A stretch of DNA of 64,000 bases from Chaenocephalus aceratus (taxonomy: Eukaryota > Chordata > Actinopteri > Perciformes > Channichthyidae): positions 14,427,456 to 14,491,455 of the forward strand of contig CM043792.1 in assembly GCA_023974075.1 (NCBI GenBank). The letters are read 5' to 3'. The notes beneath the pieces were generated by a model. That model searched no databases and had not been told where the DNA came from. It worked only from the letters and a program-made list of their open reading frames with translations. Both the position numbers and the translations under genes were made by a program. Positions 22,315 to 33,751 of this stretch are shown one piece after another. The stretch's first letter is position 1, and each line of letters begins with the position of its first letter.

Positions 22315-25168
22315 GCGAATGAGAAAGAGAGTGGTTTCCTTTTGCAGACATTTCAATACCAGTAATGCAGACGCACGGCCAGATGGTTTCTGTCAAGATC
22401 CTCCTATCACATCTTGTAGGAAAAGCTCACAGAAAGATCAACCCATTACTTCCATTGCTCACAATTCAAATCTAGGGAAGTCCGAGGACCTGGGCTGCCG
22501 CTCTTTTGTAAAAGAAGCAGGTAGCTTGTCAAGCCTCAACATCCTGGACCATTCTGATTCATCGGATGTTGCAAACAATTCTGAAACATTTCAGGTAGAG
22601 AAAGAAGACATAATCTCCAGCATGTCTGCAGACTATCAAGTATTGGACTTTATTGGAGGAGGAGGATTTGGCAAGGTTGCAAAATGTGTCAACCTAAATA
22701 CCTCAGAGATTATAGCCATTAAGATTCACAAAGACAGTGAAGATCAAGTTGAAGAAGTGAGAATGCTAGAAATCATCAGGAAACTTGACCCAGAGAAGAA
22801 CAACCTGATAAGATTTATTGACAATTTCTTTTTCCGAGACGTTTCTTGCCTCGCATTTGAGATGTTGGATCAGAGCCTTTATGACTTTATGATAAACAGA
22901 CAGAAAGCATATAGGCTTAATGAAATCCGTCCAATCACACAGCAGCTACTTGTAGCATTGAAAGCCCTGAAGAGCATTGGCGTCATTCATTCAGACCTTA
23001 AACATGACAACATCATGCTTGTGAACCACCAGAATCAGCCCTTTAGGATTAAATTGATCGACTTTGGTGAGGCCATCCCAACATCTGAAGTAGAAATTGG
23101 AACAGAAATGCAACCTCTACCATACAGAGCTCCAGAGGTGAACTTGGGACTCCCCATTTCTGAGGCCATAGACATGTGGTCACTGGGATGTATTATTGCA
23201 GAGATGTATTTTGCTACTTGCCTCTTCCCTGACAGCTCAAAATACTGTAGTATGAAAGTCATTTGCCATATGATTGCTCAACCAGGAGACCACTTGCTAA
23301 ATGCTGGGAAGTTCACCTCCAACTACTTTATTAGGGAACTGAAAAATAGTCCAGAGTGGAGATTTAAAACGCAAGAGGACTACAAGGAAGGAACCGGTGT
23401 CGAGCCCGACATTTCAGAGTGTGTTTTAGACCAGTATTCAAGTTTGGATGAAGCAATTGAGGATTACGCAGAGGAAAAGGGCAGAGTTGAGTTGAAAGAC
23501 AGGATGGTCTTTGTACAACTGCTTAAAAGGTTACTTGACCTGGATGCTAACTCGCGAATCACACCCGAGCAAGCCCTGACTCACAGCTTTGTAACAATGG
23601 ATCACCTGGAAGAGGACCTGGACTGCAGCCCTTATGTTGCAGATGCTGTTAGGTGGATGACCATCTGCAGACTGGACCATTCTGATTCATCGGATGTTGC
23701 AAACAATTCTGAAACATTTCAGGTAGAGAAAGAAGACATAATCTCCAGCAAGTCTGCAGACTATCAAGTATTGGACCTTATTGGAGAAGGAGGATTTGGC
23801 AAGGTTGCAAAATGTGTCAACCTAAAAACCTCAGAGACTATAGCCATTAAGATTCACAAAGACAGTGAAGATCAAGTTGAAGAAGTGAGAATGCTAGAAA
23901 TCATCAGGAAACTTGACCCAGAGAAGAACAACCTGATAAGATTTATTGACAATTTCTTTTTCCGAGACGTTTCTTGCCTCGCATTTGAGATGTTGGATCA
24001 GAGCCTTTATGACTTTATGATAAACAGACAGAAAGCATATAGGCTTAATGAAATCCGTCCAATCACACAGCAGCTACTTGTAGCATTCAAAGCCCTGAAG
24101 AGCATTGGCGTCATTCATTCAGACCTTAAACATGACAACATCATGCTTGTGAACCACCAGAATCAGCCCTTTAGGATTAAATTGATCGACTTTGGTGAGG
24201 CCATCCCAACATCTGAAGTAGAAATTGGAACAGAAATGCAACCTCTACCATACAGAGCTCCAGAGGTGAACTTGGGACTCCCCATTTCTGAGGCCATAGA
24301 CATGTGGTCACTGGGATGTATTATTGCAGAGATGTATTTTGCTACTTGCCTCTTCCCTGACAGCTCAAAATACTGTAGTATGAAAGTCATTTGCCATATG
24401 ATTGCTCAACCAGGAGACCACTTGCTAAATGCTGGGAAGTTCACCTCCAACTACTTCATTAGGGAACTGAAAAATAGTCCAGAGTGGAAATTTAAAACGC
24501 AAGAGGAGTACAAGGAAGGAACCGGTGTCGAGCCCGACATTTCAGAGTGTGTTTTAGACCAGTATTCAAGTTTGGATGAAGCAATTGAGGATTACGCAGA
24601 GGAAAAGGGCAGAGTTGAGTTGAAAGACAGGATGGTCTTTGTACAACTGCTTAAAAGGTTACTTGACCTGGATGCTAACTCGCGAATCACACCCGAGCAA
24701 GCCCTGACTCACAGCTTTGTAACAATGGATCACCTGGAAGAGGACCTGGACTGCAGCCCTTATGTTACAGATGCTGTTAGGTGGATGACCATCTGCAGAC
24801 TGGACCATTCTGATGCATCGGATGTTCCTGTCAACAATCACGAAACTGAATCGAGTGTTGGAGAGAAAGACATGGAAATATCCTGTAATGCAGACGCACG
24901 GCCAGATGGTTTCTGTCAAGATCCTCCTATTACATATTGTAGGAAAAGCTCACAGAAAGAGCAACCCAATTCAAATCTAGAGAAGTCCAATATTGACACG
25001 ACACACAACAAGTCCACACCGAATTCCAACGATGGTGCTGCAGCCGCCATTACACCTACTGATCAGGGCGATGTCGACAAAACGTGCACAGGATTACCAA
25101 AGAGGCTAAATGTTTTTCAGCGAATGAGAAGGAGAGTAGTTTCCTTTTTCAGACGTTTTAAGAAATAA
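22265..25168 (+). CDS. Tandem double HIPK-like protein kinase
   Basis: The open frame runs from 22,244 without an ATG; the first ATG is 22,265, and upstream exons are possible. Residue numbers count from 22,244 (974 codons). Two kinase domains lie at about 131-477 and 507-853, copies of one 376-codon unit with about 1% base differences. Each has a glycine loop (IGGGGFGKV, IGEGGFGKV), the lysine of AIKI (K160, K536), αC glutamate (E171), the loop HSDLKHDN (D251, D627), DFG (D273, D649) and APE followed by IDMWSLGCIIAEM. HSD in place of HRD, QPFRIKLIDFG and LGLP-SEAIDMWSLGC are close to HIPK family sequences (CMGC kinases, which have HAD). The activation-loop tyrosine of HIPKs is glutamate here (E288, E664). 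The tail (854-974) ends in a strongly basic segment, PKRLNVFQRMRRRVV. No homeobox-interaction or PEST regions of large HIPKs are present. All key catalytic residues remain, so both domains may be active. Confidence 0.85.
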   Translation: MSTKQCTGLPKRLNVFKRMRKRVVSFCRHFNTSNADARPDGFCQDPPITSCRKSSQKDQPITSIAHNSNLGKSEDLGCRSFVKEAGSLSSLNILDHSDSSDVANNSETFQVEKEDIISSMSADYQVLDFIGGGGFGKVAKCVNLNTSEIIAIKIHKDSEDQVEEVRMLEIIRKLDPEKNNLIRFIDNFFFRDVSCLAFEMLDQSLYDFMINRQKAYRLNEIRPITQQLLVALKALKSIGVIHSDLKHDNIMLVNHQNQPFRIKLIDFGEAIPTSEVEIGTEMQPLPYRAPEVNLGLPISEAIDMWSLGCIIAEMYFATCLFPDSSKYCSMKVICHMIAQPGDHLLNAGKFTSNYFIRELKNSPEWRFKTQEDYKEGTGVEPDISECVLDQYSSLDEAIEDYAEEKGRVELKDRMVFVQLLKRLLDLDANSRITPEQALTHSFVTMDHLEEDLDCSPYVADAVRWMTICRLDHSDSSDVANNSETFQVEKEDIISSKSADYQVLDLIGEGGFGKVAKCVNLKTSETIAIKIHKDSEDQVEEVRMLEIIRKLDPEKNNLIRFIDNFFFRDVSCLAFEMLDQSLYDFMINRQKAYRLNEIRPITQQLLVAFKALKSIGVIHSDLKHDNIMLVNHQNQPFRIKLIDFGEAIPTSEVEIGTEMQPLPYRAPEVNLGLPISEAIDMWSLGCIIAEMYFATCLFPDSSKYCSMKVICHMIAQPGDHLLNAGKFTSNYFIRELKNSPEWKFKTQEEYKEGTGVEPDISECVLDQYSSLDEAIEDYAEEKGRVELKDRMVFVQLLKRLLDLDANSRITPEQALTHSFVTMDHLEEDLDCSPYVTDAVRWMTICRLDHSDASDVPVNNHETESSVGEKDMEISCNADARPDGFCQDPPITYCRKSSQKEQPNSNLEKSNIDTTHNKSTPNSNDGAAAAITPTDQGDVDKTCTGLPKRLNVFQRMRRRVVSFFRRFKK
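22550..24805 (+). repeat. 1128-bp tandem duplication within the kinase gene
   Basis: The marker CATTCTGATTCATCGGATGT begins at 22,550 and 23,678, and a one-base variant at 24,806, giving exactly 1128 bp per unit and preserving frame. A further partial copy of the junction is at 22,141. Near identity implies recent duplication or gene conversion. Confidence 0.95.
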
Positions 25169-25470
25169 TCCCCTTTGCTCTATCAAAATCAGTCATATTG
25201 AAACCAAAACACCTAGAAAGTAATTGAAAAGAAATATCTAATGTCATCTAATGGATTGTAAAAAAATGTGTTCCTCTGCTGAAGTTGGGTTTTCTCCAGG
25301 TACACTGGTTTTCTCCCGCATTAAAAATAAATGTAAAAAAATACGAGCACAATCCTAAAACATAATATAGATATGTGAAACCCCCCAGATAGACCAATCC
25401 GAAGCTTTCAAATAAGGATTCAGATCCTAAACAGAAAGCCCCTTAATTTCCCCCTCACCGCACAGAGCTC
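25169..25470. other. 3' flank of the kinase gene
   Basis: AT-rich sequence without frames. A possible polyadenylation signal AATAAA lies in TTAAAAATAAATG (about 25,321-25,333). Nothing else is recognised. Confidence 0.4.
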
Positions 25471-25476
25471 TGTCTC

Positions 25477-25690
25477 ATTACATTACATTGCATTGCATTT
25501 AGCTGACGCTTTTATCCAAAGCGACTTACAATAAGTGCATTCTACCAAGAAGATACAAACTTGAAAACAAATCATATAAGGACATCAGGTTTCATAGAGC
25601 CAAAACATTTCAAATGCTACTCAACTGGCTTTAGATAAGCCAGTCCTTTATTAGTATATAAGTGCTTTGTTAGCAATTATTTGTCTCGTG
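25477..25690 (-). mobile_element. LINE 3' end (L2/CR1 group), copy 1 of 3
   Basis: Begins with ATTAC pentamers, then TTTAGCTGACGCTTTTATCC and AAAGCGACTTACAATAAGTG. The same block occurs at 33.75 kb and 43.9 kb; the 33.75-kb copy continues into a recognisable reverse-transcriptase C-terminus on the minus strand. This copy is severely 5'-truncated. Confidence 0.75.
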
Positions 25691-26392
25691 TTATTGGTAC
25701 ATACCCCCATGGCTGCTGCTGTCTCACGGTCTACACAATCAGCATGGTTCGGATTCTAGCTGGGGCCAGAACATTAAATTAAATAATACTGCAGATACAG
25801 CACAGATTATATTGGTTTTGCTGCAGTGTCTTTTGCTTAGAGTTGTTATATGTATTTTCTGTATTTCTATATTTCACAATCACAATCTGTTTGAATACTT
25901 TAATTGTTTTATTTATTTGTGCAAATAAAAATAAAAATCTCAATTCCAACATTAATGAGTATCGAATCAAATATTGTGTTTTAGAAAAATGTTTTTAAGG
26001 CAGACATATAAATCATCTCATGTATGCTGATTGCTACCAGCTCTTTTAAACCTGATAATCTATTACAAAACTGAAAGAACAGAACATACAATATAAGGCC
26101 TTTTTTAAATGTATTGGTTGAATTGGTTAAGGCCCATTGTAAATGCAGCCTGATCTTTCCTCAGAGCAGCAGCCGCACACCTTTAGTAAATCTGCCAAAA
26201 ATGCCACATTATTGACCCGAAAGTACACAAAAAGCAGACTCAGACGCTCGCCAGGGTCCTGACATGCTCCACGCTTTGAAATATTACCGATAGCTGCTAC
26301 GGTTTTCAACAAAAGTTAGAAATGTAAGAGGTTTATTCCTCATTCAGAAGAATGGAAAGGCTCTCCTTTCACAGCACATCTCCATAGAAACA

Positions 26393-26498
26393 TTTGATCT
26401 CTGGGCTCATGTACACAGGTGTTTGATAACCTCGTCACCATGGTAACCTTTGATCTCTGGGCTTGCACACACACAGGTGTTTGATAATGTCATCACCT
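26393..26498. repeat. Direct repeat upstream of the ZBED frame
   Basis: TTTGATCTCTGGGCT…ACACAGGTGTTTGATAA occurs twice in tandem (26,393 and 26,449). It may be subterminal sequence of the hAT element whose transposase fragment begins at 26,613. Confidence 0.6.
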
Positions 26499-26612
26499 CA
26501 AACACAAACACACATTATTATTTTTGCACATTATACTGGATCACCAACTAACGTTCATGACTTCAGCATGGGACTTCAAACAACAACAAACCACGGTGAA
26601 CAATAGTCAAAC

Positions 26613-28290
26613 ATGAACGAACAAGCTGATGAGACCGCTTTGGTCGGCCCCGTGGATGGGAAATTTTGTTTTAAAAAACGGACGGATGGAAGCGTCGACA
26701 AGAGCACGGTTGTGTGCAAATTATGCAAAAAAGAATTTGCATATCACCGCAGCACATCAAGCCTAAAGTATCACCGAAATGCAAAGCATGTAGCAGCTAG
26801 CGTGGACGTTAGCCCGACTCCGAGTGCAAGGAACCACACCCTGACCCAACCCACACTCAACCAGATGACTGGTTTCAGGGCCAGGATAAGTAAGTCCACG
26901 TCTGAGAAAATAACCAACTCCCTGGCTCACTGGACTGCACTGAGTCTAGGGCTCGACATTAAGGACTGCCCGATGGCCCGGGGCCATCTAGTATTTAGCT
27001 CGGGCAATGAAGCCTCACCTGCTGGTTGCCCGATCGGGCAATCTATTATGCCAGTATCATGCAGCTCGCGGATCCAGTAATGAGTGACCCGACAGTAAAA
27101 CTAAACATATCTATAACTAGTTTAGGTAGTTTGAGAGGTAATTAAAATAGCTACGTGTGATATTCTAACCTGAAGTGTGTGTTTTGTTCCGCTCACCGCT
27201 GCATGTGGTTATGCAGAGCTGCGTGTCGAGTCTCGACTCGTCAGCAGCAGCTGATCTCTCTCTCCCGTCAGATTAGACTTCACTCGCGTTTATGTCCATA
27301 TCGATCAGATCCAGCTAGTTCTAGCTAATGATATGACTACCTGCGTATTAAAAGACAACTACACAATAAGTGTCGCTATGCAACTGGATGAGGCCACAAA
27401 GTATCGCACAGCATTATGCATTTGTTTACATGCCCACCGGAACCCCGAGGCATTACCAACAGACCAACGCACAATCAACCCATACGGGACATCTCTTTCT
27501 TCACATTAAGTGTTAGACATTAGAGTTGACTATTCTTGTCTGTCACATACTCTTCTTGTCTGTCACATAAGTGGCACAACTGAAGCGGTATTGCTCTAAA
27601 GGGAAATTATTTTGACCGAAGATATTTAGATTTGCCGGCTAACGGAAACTCTGACGTGTGCTTCGCGGATGCGCTCGGCTCCTCTCGACTGCTGCTCGGG
27701 TCTGCTCGGTCAGCTTCCGGTTGAGGAGGCATTCGTTCGACCAACTTACAGTAGTTAACATTACAAACATTTTTAACAAGGGCCATAATACTGTAAATAA
27801 TGTTTGTTTTGGCAGTTATAACTGAATGTAATGTTTTCTACTTTTTTCCATCTGGGAAGGCATTTGCCTTCATCAGATGGAAAGTGTTTTGATATTATAG
27901 CTATGCAGGGCATGCAAGCGAGCAAACACAAACAAGAACAAACAAACAAGTGAAATGAAGAATAAAATTGAAATTGTACAATATAATATTGTGGTGGTTC
28001 ATCTTATAATTCAGTCTAGAGAATGCACCAGACAGCATCTAAGACCTGCAAAAATCAAAATTTTCTAGAGGGAAGGAGGCCCTCCAAACCCTTCGTGCCA
28101 TTTCGTCCGCGTGCATTTTTCAGGGCAATCTCTATTGGGCTCAGGGCCATCTGTAAATTAGCTTAGATGGCCCACAGGGCCATCTCCCAAAATCCTTAAT
28201 GTCATGCACTTGGACTGTAGACCACTTGGAGTAAAATCCATGTGAAAATTGCTTCTCACTGTTCTCAGGTCAAATATGTATATTTGATTA
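26613..28290 (+). pseudogene. hAT transposase (ZBED type), split by a nested element
   Basis: The frame from the ATG at 26,613 encodes a BED zinc finger at about residues 35-60: CKLCKKEFAYHRSTSSLKYH then RNAKH (C-x2-C, H-x4-H). A linker typical of ZBED/hAT transposases follows, ending SEKITNSLAHWTA. At about 26,947 unrelated sequence interrupts. At about 28,210 the expected continuation resumes (LDCRPLGV) before a stop. The catalytic DDE and hAT dimerisation domains are absent. BED fingers bind transposon ends or chromatin. This is the N-terminal exon of a dead transposon, not a host ZBED gene. Confidence 0.75.
26947..28207. mobile_element. DNA transposon nested in the ZBED frame, hAT-like ends
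   Basis: The left end reads TAGGGCTCGACATTAAGGA, and the right end carries the complement of GACATTAAGGA (about 28,193-28,203). Subterminal GCCCGATGGCCC and GATGGCCCACAGGGCCATC blocks occur at the two sides. TAGGGCTCGACATTAA is a common hAT terminus in fish. The outer bases of the right end are diverged and the target duplication is not clean. No transposase frame. Confidence 0.6.
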
Positions 28291-28372
28291 AAAATGCGAT
28301 TAATTTCGATTAATTAATTACAAAGCCTCTAATATTAGATTACATTTTTTTAATCGAGTCCCGGCTCTACTT
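28290..28372. repeat. Right terminus of a hAT element
   Basis: Alternating GATTAA motifs lead to TTTTTTAATCGAGTCCCGGC, a familiar hAT right end. It probably closes the ZBED-type element starting before 26.6 kb; the matching left end was not found. Confidence 0.5.
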
Positions 28373-28389
28373 AAAACATTAAAATGTGT

Positions 28390-28860
28390 CAAGCCAGATT
28401 TAGCTTTGAGCTAATTTCCATCCGCAGTCCCTCACATAAAACATTTAGGAAAATTAGATTTTACAAACATAGCAAAAACAAAATACATGATATGCAAAAA
28501 GTGCAAAAGAGCAAGAGCAGCATACACAAGTATTTACCACTGTACAATATAGCAGCTACGACATATAAAGTGCAAGAGAAGATACCCCTGTTAAAATGCA
28601 TTTAGCGGTGATTGCACGTCTGTTTGTTTGTTAACCATTCTTTAAGTTGTCCTTTAAAACTTTTGAGAGAGGGACAATCCTGTATCTAGGCTATTCCAGA
28701 ATGAGCTGCCTTTAACGGAGGGGGCAGTCCATGTAAACATTTATAAAAAAACACATACTTTTAAAAGACTTAAAATTGTGTTTTTCAAGGATGGTACAGT
28801 GGTGGTATGAATTTGGCTTTCTGTATCCCTATTTGCACAAACACTGTAACCGCCTGTGGT
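28390..28860 (-). mobile_element. LINE 3' fragment
   Basis: On the minus strand near 28,740-28,600 short pieces read as the end of an L2/CR1-type ORF2 (FTWTAPSVKGSSFWNSL), followed by an A-rich 3' region with AAAATACATGATATGCAAA. It is truncated and frameshifted. Confidence 0.4.
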
Positions 28861-30888
28861 GGAAAGTAGAAAAGAACATTTACTCAAGTACTCTGGTGAA
28901 GAGTAGTTCTTGAAGTTGAATATTCCCATTTTATGCAACTTTAAACTCATAGTTTAAGAGGGAATTATTGAACTACTTATTTTACCACATTTAATTTGCA
29001 GTTTTAGTTATTAGGTACATTAGAGTTAGAGTCACTAAAAAAAGGGCCCCTGGTCATGTCATTTTCCCCTAAACGCGGCATTAAAAGTTATTCAGTTATC
29101 CACGATTAGATTATTTAACCAAAAATGAAAACACATATGTTTAGCAGAACTTTGTTTTTTATTCTTTTTTACAGCTTCTCAAAACTCCTTAGCTTTATCT
29201 TGTGTCATTATGTGACTATTTTAGGTAAAACTAGCACCTTGTTCTGCTACAAGTAAAATGCTGCTTTTGCAATGCTGCATCAGTATTGACAATCTAACAA
29301 TGTATATAGCTTTACTTGCAGTGAAATATATTGACATTATTGAAATGCTCCGTGTTCCACCACTGATGACCTCTATCCCAGGGGAGCTGAAGCACTGCGC
29401 CATTGATTGTCATCGACCAGCTTTATCAATAATCCACCTGTGAAGATCAAGGATATTGTTAATATATTGAAAAAGGAAAGGAGGCAGCAGAAGAAGAAGT
29501 AATCCCCAGTACATTATCTTGTATCTCATCACTTTTGCCTCATATGAATGTTGCACAACAACAAACAACAACAACGTCTAAATGGTTGTCGTTTTATGCT
29601 TAGCTAAATGTATTTAATGCGTGATAATATAAATATGTGGTCCTATATACTGCAGGGATTAAGTCTTCTGACAGTGCAGGTAAATCATCTAACATTTTCT
29701 CTCTACAGGCTCTGTGTATGTGTAACAGTAATGCCGGTCATTTTTCACACATTTTCTTGGCGTACAGAAGTCACAGAAGGCGCTCAGCAGTGTGCCTGTT
29801 GCTGGGCTGGTATTTCAAATCCTGTCCATCCATCCACCCACACAGCACAAAGGAAACAGAGTTCACCAGCAGGGACTGCACCTTTCCATAAAGACAAGTC
29901 ATCTCTAGCCTTTAACATTGCCATGGAAACACAGGATTTGTCAAGTTGATTGGCAGTGTACTAACGCTGAGGCCAAGAACTCTTTAATTTCATAACATGA
30001 CTAAATCCGTTTGGAAGACAGTTGAAGAAAGATGTCTGCAAGAGAAAAGACAGATCTTTTAATATAAATAAAACGTTGCCAATAAATGCAGTCCCCATTG
30101 AATTGTATTAGTTTGGACTTTTTTTATTACCTATTACCTTTATACCTATTAGTATTTACCGCATGTATATAACATGCACTTTTTTTATTATATACCGTTA
30201 ATCTTTTTGTTGTGGTTTAGTTCAACAACAATTATTTATTGGACATATGAGTTCACAGGTCATCAATATCTCCTACAGTTGATGGTTTGACCTCAGGCTT
30301 TTTCACATGTTGTGTCCTTGAGTAAGAAACTGAACTTCAAGTTTCTTCCAAAGAGCAGTGGTGGATAACATATATGTCGCCTTAAATAAAACTATTGCTA
30401 CAATTATTAGGGAAGGCAACCTATTGGCCTTTTTTTGTGACTCCTTTTGTATTGTTGACCTTCTTATTTTTGTTTTTTCATATCTGGGCGTGCCACCATA
30501 TATATTTTAAGCCACATAGCTAGGCAACTTCTGCTTTGTTCTACGTTTACCTACTTATTATGAATACTATAGGCCTATAGGCCTATGTGCTATTCTATAT
30601 TACTTTTGCTTTTGGCATTTTAAGTAGGACATTTTCAGGCTTTTGCTACATTTCCCAATGCAGGACCTACAGCAAATACTTTAAAAAACACTTTGATTGG
30701 GATAATAATAATAATTTTAGAAAAAGGAATCGTCATCGATATTCGGCACACGCTGCAACCATAGACTGTAACCCTTTAATTTGAGGCTGTCTAGTTAAAT
30801 TGCTCCGCATCCTGTTTGGCCCCTGTTTTGCTTACCTGTCACTTGATCGCTGCTAACTCAGTTACTTGGTTCTTAATGGTTCTTCCTC
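28861..30888. other. No gene recognised
   Basis: AT-rich non-coding DNA with only short open frames. AGCAGAAGAAGAAGTAATCC and other short low-complexity runs occur. No exon with convincing splice sites was found. Confidence 0.5.
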
Positions 30889-30956
30889 ATGTTAGATACC
30901 CGCAGCAGAGTTCAAGACAAGCCAAATGCCAAATGGCAGAGGTATCATGTCGTAAA
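30889..30956 (+). CDS. Candidate first coding exon, unidentified
   Basis: The ATG at 30,889 opens MLDTRSRVQDKPNAKWQRYH, and the frame runs to a strong donor AAA|GTAAGT at 30,957 (phase 2). No downstream exon could be linked. It may belong to a gene on the plus strand or be a chance match. Confidence 0.25.
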
Positions 30957-33751
30957 GTAAGTATCGAACTTTAATTATGAGGTTGTGTTTAGCTACCATG
31001 TTGGCTACCTTATCTAGCTATGCTAAATGCTACCTGCCGTGTTAGCTAATCACTGCTCTTTGCCTCCTCATTTGTATATTTGTATGATTGTGAATGTATT
31101 CATTGTAGTTTGCTGTGCTAATCTTTCATAAATTGTTTGTCATATATGCAGAATAGTAAACAAGTCCACGTTTTACATTCAAACTCTTAGTACAGTTGAC
31201 CTAGTATGACTTTCAAGTAGATATTATTTCATACTCTTTGATTGAATAATCGTTTTTTTTTTTTACTGACGCACATAATTGACAGCAGCCTTTTTATTGC
31301 TGTTGCTGGTCAAGTCGGAGCTAATTTCAATGTGAATTAAATGTATATTGCTGGGTAGTTTAATTGAATTGATATCAAAATTGATAAACTAAGCATATGC
31401 TTTGCAAAATCCTAATCTGCAGCAATTAACTATTGAGAAAGTCAACACAATAAAACAAATAATACAACATCTCCATTGAAATGTTGGGGATAAAAGCAAG
31501 TTTAAATTAAATGGTCATACAGTACTAAAGTAACTTTAAAGTACCTACATTTAGTTGTTTTCTCATGTTAAATGTTGATATTTTGGTGACTTGCAGTACA
31601 TTTAACTCTTGGTTGTCTCTTTTGGGCTTGCCCATTGGCAAATAATGGTCTCTAGTAGAAAGTAATAATGTGTTTTGACTTAAGGGATGTAAACACCTTT
31701 GTCTTAAACATAGTAGATTGTATGGTTTCTGTAGTTTAATATTTTCTCTTTTGTTAAGGCTTACAATTATGCTACAGTCCGCTGTATTCCTTGCTCAATT
31801 TAGGCTCACAACCATATTTTGGTGGTCACCTACTGTAGCTCATATATATATTTCTTAAGAAGAGGTGGTCTGCTCCTTACTCTTGACTTTTGGCGGTGAT
31901 GTTAAGTTATAATCAAATGCCAGAGTCAAATTCCTTGTATGCATGAGCATATCCACCGTTAAAAACTGGTTCTGACTCTGATGTGTCTCGGTGTTCTGCT
32001 GGGCCTCAGTTGGTTTACTGACTTCCCATCAATCTCAATGGGCAACTGATGCCCACTCCTCACAATCAGTGGTAGCTCAAAGTGAACCCCCCCTTTCTAG
32101 CCAAGAAGGGTATTGGCCATGCTGTCTGTGCGCCACCCAGAAGATTGTCAATAATAGTCTGGTTCTGTATCTAATTTAGTTTTATAGCAGACATTTAGTA
32201 TTGCTCTTTGTAAGCCAGCTGACAGAATATGGCTCATTGGCTCCCATAAACATTTGTCTCTTTTGTCTCCACTGGACAAAGGGTCATAAGTGCTTTAGCA
32301 GCAGTAACTCTGCTGGATATCTGCAAAGTTTGAAATGGTTAGATGATAAATGTTTGTCATTGCCTATAATTGGAACAGTCTTGGTTCACTGTGTGTATTG
32401 GAGGTTTGTAGAGAGGATTGTTCTCATATTTGACAGTTAACATGATACATTACTTCTTAGCTGTTCTTTTTACACCACAAGCATATTGGGGATGTCATGG
32501 CATGGAATGTTCCCTACTCCTGAAAACTCCTTTGTCACAGGTCACACTAATATAATAATAAGTGTGATCTGTGACAAATAATAATTAGTTTACCAGAAAA
32601 TATATTCTGTGCTTACTTTCATCCTAAATGCTGGTTGTGTTTATGTCTTCCGGACCCTCTGGTTGAGTTTATAATACCGGATCTTTATACCAAAAATATA
32701 AAGATTGACTCAATTCTATAACATCCCCATGTTGGGTTTATATTATAATAAAGTAATTGCGTATGCCGAACATATGCCACATAACACCGGAAACACTAAC
32801 TATTTCGGCAACCCACAATTTGCTCTGAACCCACAGTGTCATTGGGAAGGTCCCTCAAGGTTACGATGCACCATTAGCAACTGTGTGCATTTGTGCATGC
32901 GAGTGTATGTTGTGAACGGAATTTGAATGGTGATTGATGTGTTATGATATTGACCTTTCTCTCTCTCTAACACATTAAGAACACCTTTTCTAGGTTGCCT
33001 TGTCTTTCTGCATCCAAGTCACACTGTCATTGACATTCATCCCCCCACGCCCCTTTAATAACCTCAGATGGCCAGTTTCCACTGAAGCGAGCGCAGATCT
33101 ATTGTGCCACAGAATGTGCAGAAGTGTTTTTGGGTCGATGGGCTCTTACAGCTGAGATGGAAAGAAAGAAGGAGGACAACCAGGACAAACTGTGTTCCTT
33201 TGACTCCTTAGGGGACAACCAGACCATGTTTTTCAAGGCCATGAATTGAAAAGTTGCAAAATGCTATTTAAGAAAGGCCAAATCCATTTTAGATTGAGCA
33301 GCCCGATAATTCACACTGCCAAATGGTAGGTTCCAGATCCAGCAATAAAACAGCATATGTCATTTTATTATAAAGCAGTTGCTGAGCGTGCTCATCAACT
33401 CAACAAAGCTACTTACTCAGCAAGTTGCACCTCTGCAATGAGCAGCTTTCTGCTCTGTAAAATACAGAAGCCTTCAGGGAAAACCGGCCATCAGCACTTC
33501 ACACCTCCAATAATATCGTCTTAACCATTGTACAAGGCAGTAGAATGTTGTTTCCCAAACGATGCAGGTCATAGCTATTATCTCAACATAACAACAATGT
33601 CCTTGGCCGATAATCCCTTGGATCTACTGCAGAAGTTTTATTTGTGTTCTTTCCCCACATGAAATAAAGACACACAGCATTATATAAGGAGTAATGACAT
33701 TTCAAACTGGCATTAATATTGCCTGCGTGCCCGTGCTTTGTGTGAGTGATG
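30957..33751. other. No gene recognised
   Basis: Single-copy-looking AT-rich sequence. Only short frames without protein character or splice context. A run of T occurs near 31,253. Confidence 0.5.

Noticed and set aside
24163..24390. Identical 75-codon minus-strand frames antisense to both kinase domains
   Set aside because: Shadow frames duplicated with the kinase unit.
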